NCBI GenBank assembly: GCA_003024985.2
Contig: PXIH01S0007231.1
Direction: 5' to 3' (one strand)
DNA length: 19,139 nucleotides
From: Euperipatoides rowelli
Taxonomy: Eukaryota > Onychophora > Udeonychophora > Euonychophora > Peripatopsidae
The notes beneath the pieces are model-generated. The model had not been told where the DNA came from, searched no databases, and was given only the letters and a program-made list of their open reading frames with translations. The first letter of the stretch is position 1, and the number at the start of each line of letters is the position of its first letter. Position numbers and translations under genes: made by a program. Positions 1 to 7,739 of this stretch are shown here, one piece after another.

Positions 1-2
1 TT

Positions 3-1452
3 ATCAAAAATCAAAAAAACTTAAATGATTATCAGAACTACAAAATAGCTAGAAATAAATTAACTCTAGAAATCAAAAATGCCAAAACTAATTATGATAA
101 ATTAATAATTGATAAGCATACTATGACATTAACATTTTATATCAACATTTAAGAAACTCTAATAAACATTCCACTAATACCATCAATAAAATAAAAAATA
201 ATATGATAATTAAAGACCCAAAGCTAATTGGCAATTTGTTTGGCAAACTATATAGTAATCATACTGATGACTTGACAGTTCTAAATAAATCAAGATTAAA
301 TTATGCATTATTAGAAGAAGAAAAAATTGAGCTAAATAAAAACTATTTGGCTAATATTGATTTACAAAATGAGCTTAATATAATAACTGATTCCTTAAAC
401 TGTTCTAACTCTACTGGCTCTGATGGCATCTCAAACAATTTAATTAAAAAATGCAAAAACACTTTTATTAGATTACTAACAAAAATTATTAATTACTCTA
501 TAATTACTGGCTTTATACCTACACAATGGAAAGAGGGAATTATTTTTCCTAAATATAAAAAAAGGAATCATGATAATATAAAAAAATTATAGACCCATTA
601 CTCATTCTAATGCCATAAGTAAAATTACTGAAAAACTTACTCTTAAATTACTTAATAAAAACATAAATAAATTGGTCTATTACAATCTCATCAGCTTGGT
701 TTCCCGAACTGGATTCTCTTGAAATACCAATTTGCTTGATACTCTGAATGAATGGACCAAAAATGAAGATAGAGGAGAAACTACTGCTGTACTATACACA
801 GATTTCTCTTCAGCTTTTGACATGGTTGATCATTTAAAATTAATAGAGAAACTTGAAATGATGAAAATACTCAAATTTAATTTTTTGGATCTATAAGTTT
901 TTATCTGGTAGATCAATCAAGATTTCTATTAATAATATAATCTCTGATGCTTTTACATGCTCACAAGGTCTGCCTCAGGGTTGTGTATTGTCCGCTACTC
1001 TTTTTAATCTTTTTGTAGCAGATTTCTCTCAATCTTTTAATTTGTCTTCAAAAATATCTTCTTATGCTGATGATTTCAAGATCTATATTGCATTACATAG
1101 TGAGGTGGATAAGATAAAATTCCAAAATGATATAGATTGCTTCTCTACATGGGCTAGAAATAATAATTTAAACCTCAATTTCTCTAAGTGTGAAATTTTA
1201 TTAATAGGAAAAAATACATGGAAGGCAAACTTTAATCTAAATGGAAAAGAGTTAAATATTGTAGAGAAACAAATGATCTGGGGTTTATAAATGATAAAGG
1301 CCTAAAATTTGATCTTCATGCTAAATACATATCAATTAAAATTTTTAAAAAAAATGGCTATAATTAAAAGAACATTCAATTATATATCTCCTTGCTTATT
1401 CAAAAAACTTTATAAGATTTATATATTGCCAAATTTGGTTGAATATTGTGGT
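3..1452 (+). pseudogene. Non-LTR retrotransposon ORF2, element 1, 5' piece (reverse transcriptase)
   Basis: Reverse transcriptase of a CR1/Jockey-like non-LTR retrotransposon, which would copy element RNA into DNA at a nicked target. The window starts inside the linker between endonuclease and RT (frame open from base 3, basic and rich in K/N). From 203 to 592 an open frame carries the early RT region, with GSDGISNNLIKK and the W-K-E-G segment before a proline. NYRPI follows near 593. Motif A, TDFSSAFDMVDH, begins near 798; motif B, GLPQGCVLS, at 967; motif C, YADD, at 1063-1074. The thumb region follows (KRTFNYISPCLFKKLYKIY, then NLVEYC). At least three frames are needed and there is an in-frame TGA near 718, so it is dead. 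The frame runs into a hAT insertion at 1453 and resumes at 4739. Family call is firm; clade is uncertain. Confidence 0.88.
1445..1452. repeat. 8-bp target site duplication of hAT element, left copy
   Basis: ATTGTGGT lies directly before the left hAT terminus and is repeated exactly at 4731-4738 after the right terminus. Eight-base duplications are diagnostic of hAT transposition. The sequence belongs to the interrupted reverse-transcriptase frame, encoding part of Y-C-G. Confidence 0.93.
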
Positions 1453-1468
1453 CAGTGCCGTAAAGAGG
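1453..1468 (+). repeat. hAT terminal inverted repeat, left
   Basis: CAGTGCCGTAAAGAGG matches the complement of 4715-4730 with one difference, at position 12 (A versus C). Confidence 0.9.
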
Positions 1469-1638
1469 CCGTTTTTCGTCAAATAGACACGTTTATTGCG
1501 CAAGCATAAAATCCCTATCTGTATTTTTTATTTTGTCATTGAATATGAATAAAAATTTGTTATTTAGGTTATAGATTATTTATTCATACAAATACCTTGA
1601 CAAATACATTATTGTATATAGAGGCAACTCATTTTGAT

Positions 1639-1678
1639 GAGGTTAATATAATAGTATTTAGTAAAATTTAGCTTGTTA
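1639..1678 (+). repeat. 40-bp part of a 52-bp repeat unit, copy left of pogo
   Basis: The block starting GAGGTTAATATAATAGTATT and ending CTTGTTA recurs identically at 4590-4629. On the right side each copy is bordered by TGTTAAAATTTT, so the unit appears to be about 52 bp. The pogo element entered at the TA that ends this copy (1677-1678). Confidence 0.85.
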
Positions 1679-1703
1679 CCGTCAAATGTGGTTACTTTGC
1701 TCC
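1679..1703 (+). repeat. Pogo terminal inverted repeat, left
   Basis: Begins CCGTCAAATG and ends TTACTTTGCTCC. It pairs with the complement of 4551-4575, with mismatches only at positions 11 and 21. A second related motif, GGGGGATATTTTGCTCC, follows at 1707-1723. Confidence 0.92.
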
Positions 1704-2079
1704 TATGGGGGATATTTTGCTCCATTTTTGGAAAATGTTTAATTTCTTCTGGAGCTAAAACAGTTTCCTGCAGATGGCTGAGAGATATTTCTGTAGTTGT
1801 TGGCAACACTGTGGATTTGCCTGAAATGTTGCAAAAAATTTCCCGCCTTTTTATTCTTTGTCTGTGGTGAGTTAAAAGTTAACACACTTATTTGACAAAA
1901 ATTTTGTTTGAAAAAATCATTATATAGAAGCATCAACTTGTAATATTGACAGGTAAGATCAATTTCTGTGTTTTCATATCTTAATTATCTTCATAAATAC
2001 AGTGTGTGAAATTAATAGCTCTCTTTTTATAAATTTTATAAGTAGTTTTTCATAAGTGAGGTTAATTTGCTCCAATTTT

Positions 2080-2121
2080 GGGGATACTTTGCACCAAATC
2101 TTTTTGGAGCAAAGTATCCCC
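2080..2121. repeat. Left subterminal palindrome of the pogo element
   Basis: GGGGATACTTTGC (2080-2092) and GCAAAGTATCCCC (2109-2121) form a perfect 13-bp stem around a 16-nt spacer. It is the same motif family as the terminal repeats and the right palindrome at 4347-4384. Likely a paired transposase binding site; that role is inferred. Confidence 0.8.
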
Positions 2122-2143
2122 ATTTTATGTCTTATTTGTTTTC

Positions 2144-2168
2144 TATATTTATTTATCTTTGTTTTAGG
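2144..2168 (+). promoter_or_regulatory. Possible 3' splice site just before the transposase start
   Basis: A pyrimidine-rich run, TTTATCTTTGTTTTAG, ends at 2167, two bases before the ATG at 2169. It resembles an intron acceptor, so the mRNA may have a spliced 5' leader. The frame upstream of the ATG stays open back to 2067 but has no good ATG and crosses the subterminal palindrome, so it is probably not coding. I cannot identify a donor site with confidence. Confidence 0.35.
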
Positions 2169-4058
2169 ATGCCAAGGACTTATAAAAGGAAGTTGGGTGC
2201 AAGGAAATACCGTGATTATTCAGTTGAAACATTAAAAGAATGTTTGGCAGCTGTAAAAAGTGGTGAGGTGACTCAACGGGAAGCTGAACAAAAATACAAC
2301 ATCCCTAGAAGAACAATAATAAACAAACTGAAGGAAGTACACTCCAATAAGCCAGGAATGCCTCAGATATTTTCTGATGAAGAGGAAGGTACATTTGTTA
2401 ATTGTATTACTAGGTTTAGTGAATTTGGATTCCCATTGGATTCTTTTGATTTAAGAATGATTATAAAGGCATACCTATCCAAATGTGGAAGAGTTGTTAA
2501 GAAATTCAAGAACAATATTCCTGGGCATGAATGGGTCCTCGCATTTCTGAAGCGCCATCCTACAATGACTGGATCACGTTTTGCAGCAAATATCAAAAGG
2601 AGTCGAGCAGAAATAACAGAAGAAACATTACGAGATTATATTGATAATTTGTCGGAAGTAACTAGAGATGTGCCACCAGATAACATTTGGAATTATGACG
2701 AATCCAACTTAACCGATGACCCTGGTAAGAAGAAAGTAATAATAAAACGGGGTATGAAGTATCCAGAAAGAATTTGTAATTCTACAAAAACAAGTATTTC
2801 TGTTATGTTTTGTGGGAATGCTACAGGGGATTCTATTCCACCATACGTTGTGTATAAATCTGCTCATTTATGGGATACTTGGATGGAAAATGGACCTTGT
2901 GGAGCTCGCTATAATAATACAGTGAGTGGATGGTTTGATGCCCTAACTTTCAGTGACTGGTTTGAGAGTTTACTTCTGCCAAGACTTAAAAGATTAACAG
3001 GTAAAAAAGTAGTTATAGGTGACAATTTATCAACTCATCTTACTGTCCATGTGTTAAATTTGTGTCAACAGCACAACATTGATTTTATTTGCCTACCGAC
3101 TAACAGCACTCACTTAACTCAGCCACTAGATGTGGCTTTTTTTGCTCCTTTAAAAAAGAGTTGGAGAAGAATCTTAACAGATTGGAAAGAGAGCAGTGGA
3201 TTTACAAGCACTACCCTTCAAAAACAGCACTTTCCAATGCTTTTGAAGAAACTAATTGAAGCAATTGAACCAAATTCTAAGGTTAATTTAATATCTGGCT
3301 TTAGGACATGTGGAATTTATCCTATCAGTGTTGATGAGCTATTAAAAAAAATTCCTAGAGCTGTAACTAATGACAGGGACATTGAAAGTGCATTCTTGCT
3401 ATCATTGGAAGAGAAGAGAGCTCAGTGGACCAAGAAGGGCAACAAGGGCAGAAGAAAAAAAATTAATGTTGCTCCTGGAAAAAGCATTGGTCCCCAAGCA
3501 TTGACAGAAACTGGTAGCAACAATGATACAGTTGACCCTAGTTCTAAGGAACATGAGAATAAGCAAAAAAGGAAGGCTATGAAGATGAACAAAACTAAAA
3601 AAAATAAAAAGGCTAAAATAGTTGAACTCAACAAAGATGACAGCGATGAAGAATGTGAGAGTTTTAGTGGAGTCAGTGATTCAGATTCAGATTGGAAACT
3701 GCAATTAGAACAGTATAAAAAGGACAAGGAAGAAGAGAAAGTGTTTGATTCTTTAGCAATGGGAGAAAAGAATGTTAGTGACCTACTTTCTTTACAAAAA
3801 GTTGTTAGAAAGGTTGGAGAATTTGTAATTTTCAAGTACGAGGGCGAACTATTTCCAGGAAAAATCCTAAGTTTCAATAGCAGTGAAGTAAATATAACTT
3901 CGATGCAAAAATCATTGAAATCTTGGAAATGGCCAGAGCAAGTAGATGAACACAATTACCCATGGGAAGATGTGATTGGTAGAATAAAACCACCAAAATT
4001 GATTTCACAAAGAGGGTTTTATTCAATTCCAGAGCTTGATAAAGTTTGGATGATATAA
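2169..4058 (+). CDS. Pogo-superfamily DDD transposase, 629 aa, intact
   Basis: Cut-and-paste transposase acting in the nucleus on the terminal repeats at 1679 and 4551. The start is the ATG opening MPRTYKRK; the upstream extension to 2067 lacks an ATG. A Pipsqueak-type helix-turn-helix lies at about residues 15-56 (REAEQKYNIPRRTIINKL). A CENP-B/Tc5-like second DNA-binding helix region spans about 68-145 (GHEWVLAFLKRHP). The DDE_1 catalytic core follows: D177 in NYDESN, D285 in GDNLSTH and D321 in QPLDVAFF, with 35 residues between the last two. A strongly basic stretch at 465-483 is a probable nuclear signal, and an acidic serine-rich stretch covers about 489-508. The last 80 residues (F-x-x-F-K-Y-E-G-E-L-F-P-G, then W-K-W-P) look like the SH3/Tudor-like tail seen in many pogo-type proteins; that fold is inferred. 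No stop or frameshift occurs. Confidence 0.95.
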   Translation: MPRTYKRKLGARKYRDYSVETLKECLAAVKSGEVTQREAEQKYNIPRRTIINKLKEVHSNKPGMPQIFSDEEEGTFVNCITRFSEFGFPLDSFDLRMIIKAYLSKCGRVVKKFKNNIPGHEWVLAFLKRHPTMTGSRFAANIKRSRAEITEETLRDYIDNLSEVTRDVPPDNIWNYDESNLTDDPGKKKVIIKRGMKYPERICNSTKTSISVMFCGNATGDSIPPYVVYKSAHLWDTWMENGPCGARYNNTVSGWFDALTFSDWFESLLLPRLKRLTGKKVVIGDNLSTHLTVHVLNLCQQHNIDFICLPTNSTHLTQPLDVAFFAPLKKSWRRILTDWKESSGFTSTTLQKQHFPMLLKKLIEAIEPNSKVNLISGFRTCGIYPISVDELLKKIPRAVTNDRDIESAFLLSLEEKRAQWTKKGNKGRRKKINVAPGKSIGPQALTETGSNNDTVDPSSKEHENKQKRKAMKMNKTKKNKKAKIVELNKDDSDEECESFSGVSDSDSDWKLQLEQYKKDKEEEKVFDSLAMGEKNVSDLLSLQKVVRKVGEFVIFKYEGELFPGKILSFNSSEVNITSMQKSLKSWKWPEQVDEHNYPWEDVIGRIKPPKLISQRGFYSIPELDKVWMI

Positions 4059-4346
4059 TATTTTTTAATTTTTTTCAGCCAATTTATGTTCAAATGTGAT
4101 TTTAAAAATGTGCTTATATACAATGACACAGAATTATTGCCTCAGCAGTCAGGAAGTATATGTTTATTTGAAAGAATTTTGTATTTTTTGTAATTTTAGT
4201 AAAATGTTTTATTTTTACAACATTTAGTATCTAACCATTCATTAAATATCATACAGATGTGATCTGTGGTGTAATTTCTTTCTCATTATATTCTTTCTTT
4301 GCTCCATTATGCAATTTACTACAAGTTTAAACAAGATTTTTAAAGT
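4059..4346 (+). other. 3' non-coding region of the pogo element
   Basis: AT-rich sequence after the transposase stop with no supportable frame. A single TTTGCTCC motif lies near 4300, matching part of the terminal repeat. I see no other feature here. Confidence 0.6.
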
Positions 4347-4384
4347 GGAGCAAAGTATCCTCCCCTATGAGGATACTTTTCTCC
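4347..4384. repeat. Right subterminal palindrome of the pogo element
   Basis: GGAGCAAAGTATCCTC (4347-4362) and GAGGATACTTTTCTCC (4369-4384) are 16-bp inverted arms with one mismatch around a 6-nt spacer. The arms match the left palindrome and the inner end of the terminal repeats. Confidence 0.82.
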
Positions 4385-4550
4385 AAAATTAAAATATATA
4401 TATAAAATGTAATAATTAATTTAAAGGTTTAAATACAGTGTAGTTTTATCTTAGAACTCTTCCTTCTTTAAGCCAACAAACAAACTTAGAGATATATCTT
4501 TCTAAAAACAACAGTTTCAAGCAGTGATTATTAGAAAAACTCTTAAATTT

Positions 4551-4575
4551 GGAGAAAAGTAACCCCATTTGACGG
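4551..4575 (-). repeat. Pogo terminal inverted repeat, right
   Basis: GGAGAAAAGTAACCCC followed by ATTTGACGG is the inverted counterpart of 1679-1703 and abuts the TA at 4576-4577. Confidence 0.92.
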
Positions 4576-4589
4576 TATGTTAAAATTTT

Positions 4590-4629
4590 GAGGTTAATAT
4601 AATAGTATTTAGTAAAATTTAGCTTGTTA
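4590..4629 (+). repeat. 40-bp part of the 52-bp repeat unit, copy right of pogo
   Basis: Identical to 1639-1678. TGTTAAAATTTT stands on both sides of it (from 4578 and from 4630). This implies that the hAT interior held two tandem 52-bp units when pogo entered the first, or that a tandem duplication arose later. Confidence 0.85.
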
Positions 4630-4714
4630 TGTTAAAATTTTTAATTTTTTTTTTTTTGTCATTATTGGGTTACGGGGAGGCGCTAGTTAAACACTTGCCA
4701 TAGGCGCTTCATAC

Positions 4715-4730
4715 CCTCGTTACGGCACTG
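4715..4730 (-). repeat. hAT terminal inverted repeat, right
   Basis: CCTCGTTACGGCACTG is the inverted counterpart of 1453-1468 (15 of 16) and abuts the right target duplication copy. Confidence 0.9.
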
Positions 4731-4738
4731 ATTGTGGT
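4731..4738. repeat. 8-bp target site duplication of hAT element, right copy
   Basis: ATTGTGGT is identical to 1445-1452. Immediately after it the interrupted reverse-transcriptase frame continues. Confidence 0.93.
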
Positions 4739-5142
4739 ACAGCTATATCTTATAACAACAAGACTAGTACCGACCTGATAAACATAACTTTTAGATCTTT
4801 AACGAAAGGGATTGCTGGATTATTCAATAAGAGTTATTTAGAACGTTTGGACATAATTCAAATGTATAGGCCTACACCCATGCAAAGACGTTATAGATAT
4901 AACATTTTATACCTATATAAAATCATACAGCTAAATTTTTACGGAAACCACCTTATACAAATAAATAAAAATAGTTTAACTAGAGGACATAATAAAAGGG
5001 TTAAAATTGAATTTTGTAGAACAGAGATGAGAAAGAACTATTTCAGTGTTTTACAGTCACGAAGGGCTGGAATGGGCTACCACTGTATATTATTGATGCT
5101 ACAAATCTTAAGTCATTAAAGGGTTTAATTTTAAAGATCTGA
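4739..5142 (+). pseudogene. Non-LTR retrotransposon ORF2, element 1, C-terminal piece
   Basis: C-terminal end of the same ORF2 that begins at base 3. With the hAT insertion and one duplication copy set aside, the codon GGT (1450-1452) is followed directly by ACA at 4739 in the same frame. The frame stays open to 5119 without a stop (TAISYNNKTSTDLIN, later YRPTPMQRRYRYNILYLYK). Near 5060 a frameshift occurs. The other frame then carries the conserved tail W-N-G-L-P-L-Y and LKSLKGLILK and stops at 5140-5142. A tail of the type W-N-x-L-P ... F-K is typical of this class. A listing that starts a protein at the methionine codon near 4850 would miss its real left part. Confidence 0.85.
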
Positions 5143-5220
5143 TACAGTTTGGTTATTGATAAAAGAAAAGGTGTAGAAGATCTGAGATCTTAACACTATT
5201 TATTAATAATAATAATAAAT
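5143..5220 (+). repeat. 3' UTR and (TAA)n tail of element 1
   Basis: A short AT-rich 3' region ends in a TAA microsatellite at about 5203-5220. Simple-repeat tails mark the 3' ends of many CR1- and I/Jockey-type elements, and the truncated element at 16318-17324 has the same kind of tail. This marks the probable right boundary of element 1. Confidence 0.65.
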
Positions 5221-5281
5221 CGAAATGTACAAATGCATTCATTAATCGTTTCTCGATTAATGAATGCATTTGTACATTCCG
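5221..5281. repeat. 28-bp near-perfect hairpin
   Basis: The arms 5221-5248 and 5254-5281 are inverted copies with one mismatch around the 5-nt loop TTTCT. The core of each arm contains ATGCATTCATTAATCG or its complement. It abuts the (TAA)n tail of element 1, so it may be the edge of another insertion or a fold-back duplication. Confidence 0.9.
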
Positions 5282-5728
5282 CAACGAATTGTAGCAACTA
5301 CTTTTTTTTTTAAATGTCCATTTCAAATACTTTCAATGTCTGATTAAAAATAGACAATTTAATCAATTTTTATTTCAGTATTAAATAATTACTGTGAAAT
5401 CATTAATCTTTCTTAATAATCAGAACTTTTTTTTTTCAAATGCATTCGGTATTCATTAATCAGAAAATCTTGTTTCTTACTATAGTTCTCATGTTTCCGA
5501 GTATGATATTCGTTATTCATTAATCGGGATTCATAATCGGAATGTACCAAATACAAATGCATTCATTAATCGTTTCTCGTAGTTTGCGGTGTAGTAGTAG
5601 GCTAGCTAGTAGCTAATCGTTTCCAATGACTTATACTGCGAGACTACTTTTTTTTTTTTAATGTTCATTTCAAGTACTTCCAATGTCTGATTTAAAATAG
5701 ACAATTTAATCATTTTTATTTTAGTATT
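5221..5728 (+). repeat. Diverged direct duplication, copies 5221-5382 and 5538-5728
   Basis: Both copies begin with CG(A/G)AATGTAC and share ATTCATTAATCGTTTCTCG. After a dissimilar middle, both end with about 85 bp running from ACTAC plus poly-T through CAATGTCTGATT and AGACAATTTAATCA to AGTATT (5297-5382 and 5643-5728). In the first copy the middle holds the hairpin's right arm; in the second it holds TAGTAG/TAGC-rich sequence. ATTCATTAATC also occurs near 5451 and 5515. No frame is supportable. It could be two copies of a short non-autonomous element; I do not recognise a family. Confidence 0.75.
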
Positions 5729-6108
5729 GAGACTGTTGTCCAATAATAATTTAGTAAGTTAGTTAAATCATTTTTATTAAAATCATAACGTTTTTCAATC
5801 AAGTCAACTGAGGAAATCAACGTGGGGGCAATACCAATAGCTAATCTCGGACTCCAGGTAGTAAACAAAAATAAAACTATATAAGCTACTCTGAACCAAA
5901 ATAACTAGGCTTTCCCGATTATTTAAAGATCTTGATTTGATTTTTTTTTTTTTTTTTTTTNTTAAGGGGGATTTCATCCAACAAACACTATTTATTGCAG
6001 TCAAAGTTAGATAGTGCTAAAAAATAATTCAAAATACCTGGAAGGTCATAAACCAGTTACTCGACTCTAAAAGCACCAAGAAAAATGGAATGTGTCTTGA
6101 TCCTATGA
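5729..6108. other. Non-coding stretch with poly-T run and an N
   Basis: No supportable gene. A run of 20 T at 5941-5960 is followed by N at 5961, which probably marks an unresolved homopolymer. Sequence from about 6000 may be the degraded 5' part of the following pogo-type pseudogene, but I could not read a conserved motif there. Confidence 0.55.
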
Positions 6109-7739
6109 TTGATGAGAGGAGTCTTTCAATTAAAATTTCCTCAACATTGGCAATTTTTTCATGTCCAGACACCCAATTTGTCTCTCAGACAGCCTCAAGC
6201 TACTCCAATGGATCGAGCCAAAGGATTTAATAAGACAAGCACCATGGAAATTTTTAATCTACTTGAAACAATAGTTGACTTGATGCCTCTAGAATCTACA
6301 ATGAGGATGAATCTGGCTTCAAACATAAAAAATATTGCCAAAAAAGGAAAGCAACAGGCTGGAAGGAAGTATTTGAAGTGGTGAAAAAGATGTTAATACA
6401 ACTATTGTTTGTTACATCAGTGCAGTTGGTCAAAACATTCCTCAAATTATTATTTTTAAACAGAAGAGAATGGTAACTGAGTTAAAGGTTGGTGCACCTC
6501 CGGTATGTTTGGTAGACATTTCAGACAGTGGATATATAAATAGTGAACTATTTGTTAAATGGCTAAACTGCTTCATATCTGTCATCCAACCTTTAAAGGA
6601 CCAGAAAGTCTTGCTCCTTTTCGATGGCCAATCCACACACACAAAATTTTTTTGAAGCTCTGGAATTTGCTCGGGATAATGGAATTATTTTGCTGCAACT
6701 TCCTTTACACCTCACACATCATTTCCAGCCATTGGATGTAACCTTTATGAAGCCCTTAGGGACATATTATATACACGCTTAAGAGAAGTGGCTGTGAACA
6801 AATCCAGGATTAACAATCTCTCAGTGCCATGACTCAATTATTGGGAGAAACTTACGGCAGAGCAGCCAGTGTAGGCACTGCCATGAGTGGTTCTGCGACA
6901 CCGTAATTTTACCAGTTGAAAGACATGTTTTAGGATAGTGATTTTGTTGCCTCTGAATTTTTGATAAACTTAAATGGAATAGAACAAGAAACAAATGACC
7001 AGATAATGCCTAGAGGAGCAGAGCTTTCTACTGTTACCAGTGAGAGGCCAATTCATTTTAAAGAACTAACAGTGACAGAGCCTACTACTGCTCCTATGAA
7101 TATTTCTTTTGAACAGCCAACTGAGGAAGAACCAACTGTTGTGAATAATGCATTAGAAGTAGCAGCAGCAGAGGAACAGCCTACTACTGAGCTTATGGAT
7201 AGGCCTATTTTAAACGAGGTCCCTTTTCATTCTGTTATAAAAGCAATTGAAAGATCGTCAAGTGATAGATAAGATATTTTTAAAAAATATTTAGCTGCAA
7301 AATATTTGAAACGGTTAGTCTATTTTATTCATTTAACAATTTAAGATAAAACTTAATTTTTCTGCAGATCTGCTTTAAAAATTTTGATTGAACATATAGC
7401 ACCATTACCTAGAGCAATTTCACAACTCACTAAAAGAGGGGGAAAAGAAACTCAAAACACCACAGAATTGACAAGCACTCCTTACAAAACTATGTTAGCT
7501 AAGGAGAAAAGGTGTCAAATGATGCAAAACGAAAACGTTTTGATCTACCTCTGCTGCAGCACCAAAGAAAAAGAAAAAAGAAGTCCATATAAATGAAGAG
7601 CATTGGTATTGTGTATTTTGTGAGGAAAAAATAAGCAGAAGACATGATTAGATGTGATAATGTAAATCATTGGATACATGAAAAATGTTCCGGGGTACGA
7701 CCATGTGGGAAAATATATGTTTGTGACTTTTGCCAGTAA
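6109..7739 (+). pseudogene. Second pogo-superfamily transposase with C-terminal PHD-like finger, broken
   Basis: Remains of a different pogo-type transposase. The second DNA-binding region survives as PNLSLRQPQATPMDRAKGFNK (about 6150-6230). The first catalytic Asp lies in YNEDESGF (codon 6306-6308), but in another frame from its neighbours. The second is D in LLLFDGQSTHT (6623-6625) and the third D in FQPLDVTFMKPL (6735-6737), again out of frame with it. A Glu/Pro/Thr-rich linker fills the frame 6961-7272. A segment at 7384-7510 (APLPRAISQLTKRGGKE) is typical of long pogo relatives. A cysteine-rich end follows at about 7601-7739: C-x2-C, then R-C, H-x2-C and C-x2-C in two frames, ending at TAA 7737-7739. 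At least five frame changes are needed. It is diverged from the intact transposase at 2169, so it is not a copy of it. Confidence 0.85.
7601..7739 (+). other. PHD-like zinc-binding segment at the end of the pogo pseudogene
   Basis: WYCVFCEEK at about 7604-7630 gives the first Cys pair. After a frame change come IRCDN, HWIHEKC and YVCDFCQ, then the stop. The order C-x2-C, C, H-x2-C, C-x2-C fits a PHD-type finger, but the fourth Cys is missing, with V at the likely place. PHD fingers bind histone tails; whether this one did is unknown. Confidence 0.7.

Larger units (their letters stand above)
1679..4575 (+). mobile_element. Pogo-superfamily DNA transposon, apparently complete
   Basis: A 2,897-bp element bounded by 25-bp terminal inverted repeats (1679-1703 and 4551-4575, 23 of 25 matching) and flanked by TA on both sides (1677-1678 and 4576-4577), the target duplication of the Tc1/mariner/pogo class. 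Inside is one long unbroken transposase gene (2169-4058) preceded by about 490 bp and followed by about 515 bp of non-coding sequence. Both non-coding arms carry subterminal palindromes built on the GGAGCAAAGTATCC motif that also occurs in the termini, which are probable transposase binding sites. Intact ends, intact duplication and intact frame all point to a recent insertion. It lies inside a hAT element, so it arrived after that element. Confidence 0.93.
1453..4730. mobile_element. Non-autonomous hAT element (split by a pogo insertion)
   Basis: The two ends are inverted repeats: CAGTGCCGTAAAGAGG at 1453-1468 and the complement of CAGTGCCGTAACGAGG at 4715-4730, 15 of 16 matching. CAGTG termini with an 8-bp duplication (ATTGTGGT, 1445-1452 and 4731-4738) are the hAT signature. 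Subtracting the pogo element inside it and its extra TA leaves about 379 bp with no transposase, so this is a MITE-like passenger that would have needed a hAT transposase in trans. It sits inside a reverse-transcriptase reading frame. Its interior holds a 40-bp sequence repeated on both sides of the pogo element. Small open frames between 1609 and 1936 are chance frames in these ends. Confidence 0.9.

Noticed and set aside
1609-1936. Short overlapping frames on both strands
   Set aside because: They straddle the hAT interior and pogo left end, which are non-coding terminal sequences.
2067-2168. Transposase extended upstream of MPRTYKRK to 2067
   Set aside because: The extension begins at a non-ATG codon, crosses the subterminal palindrome, and a likely splice acceptor sits just before the ATG at 2169.
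3422-3955. 177-codon minus-strand frame opposite the transposase
   Set aside because: It mirrors the low-complexity acidic/basic tail of the transposase, is Ser/Leu/Phe-rich and has no recognisable motif.
5201-5728. CRISPR-like or satellite array from the repeated ATTCATTAATCG motif
   Set aside because: Spacing is irregular, there are only four imperfect copies, and the eukaryotic transposon context does not fit CRISPR.
5804-6004. Minus-strand frame with a poly-Lys run
   Set aside because: It is created by the poly-T run and the N at 5961, with no other coding sign.
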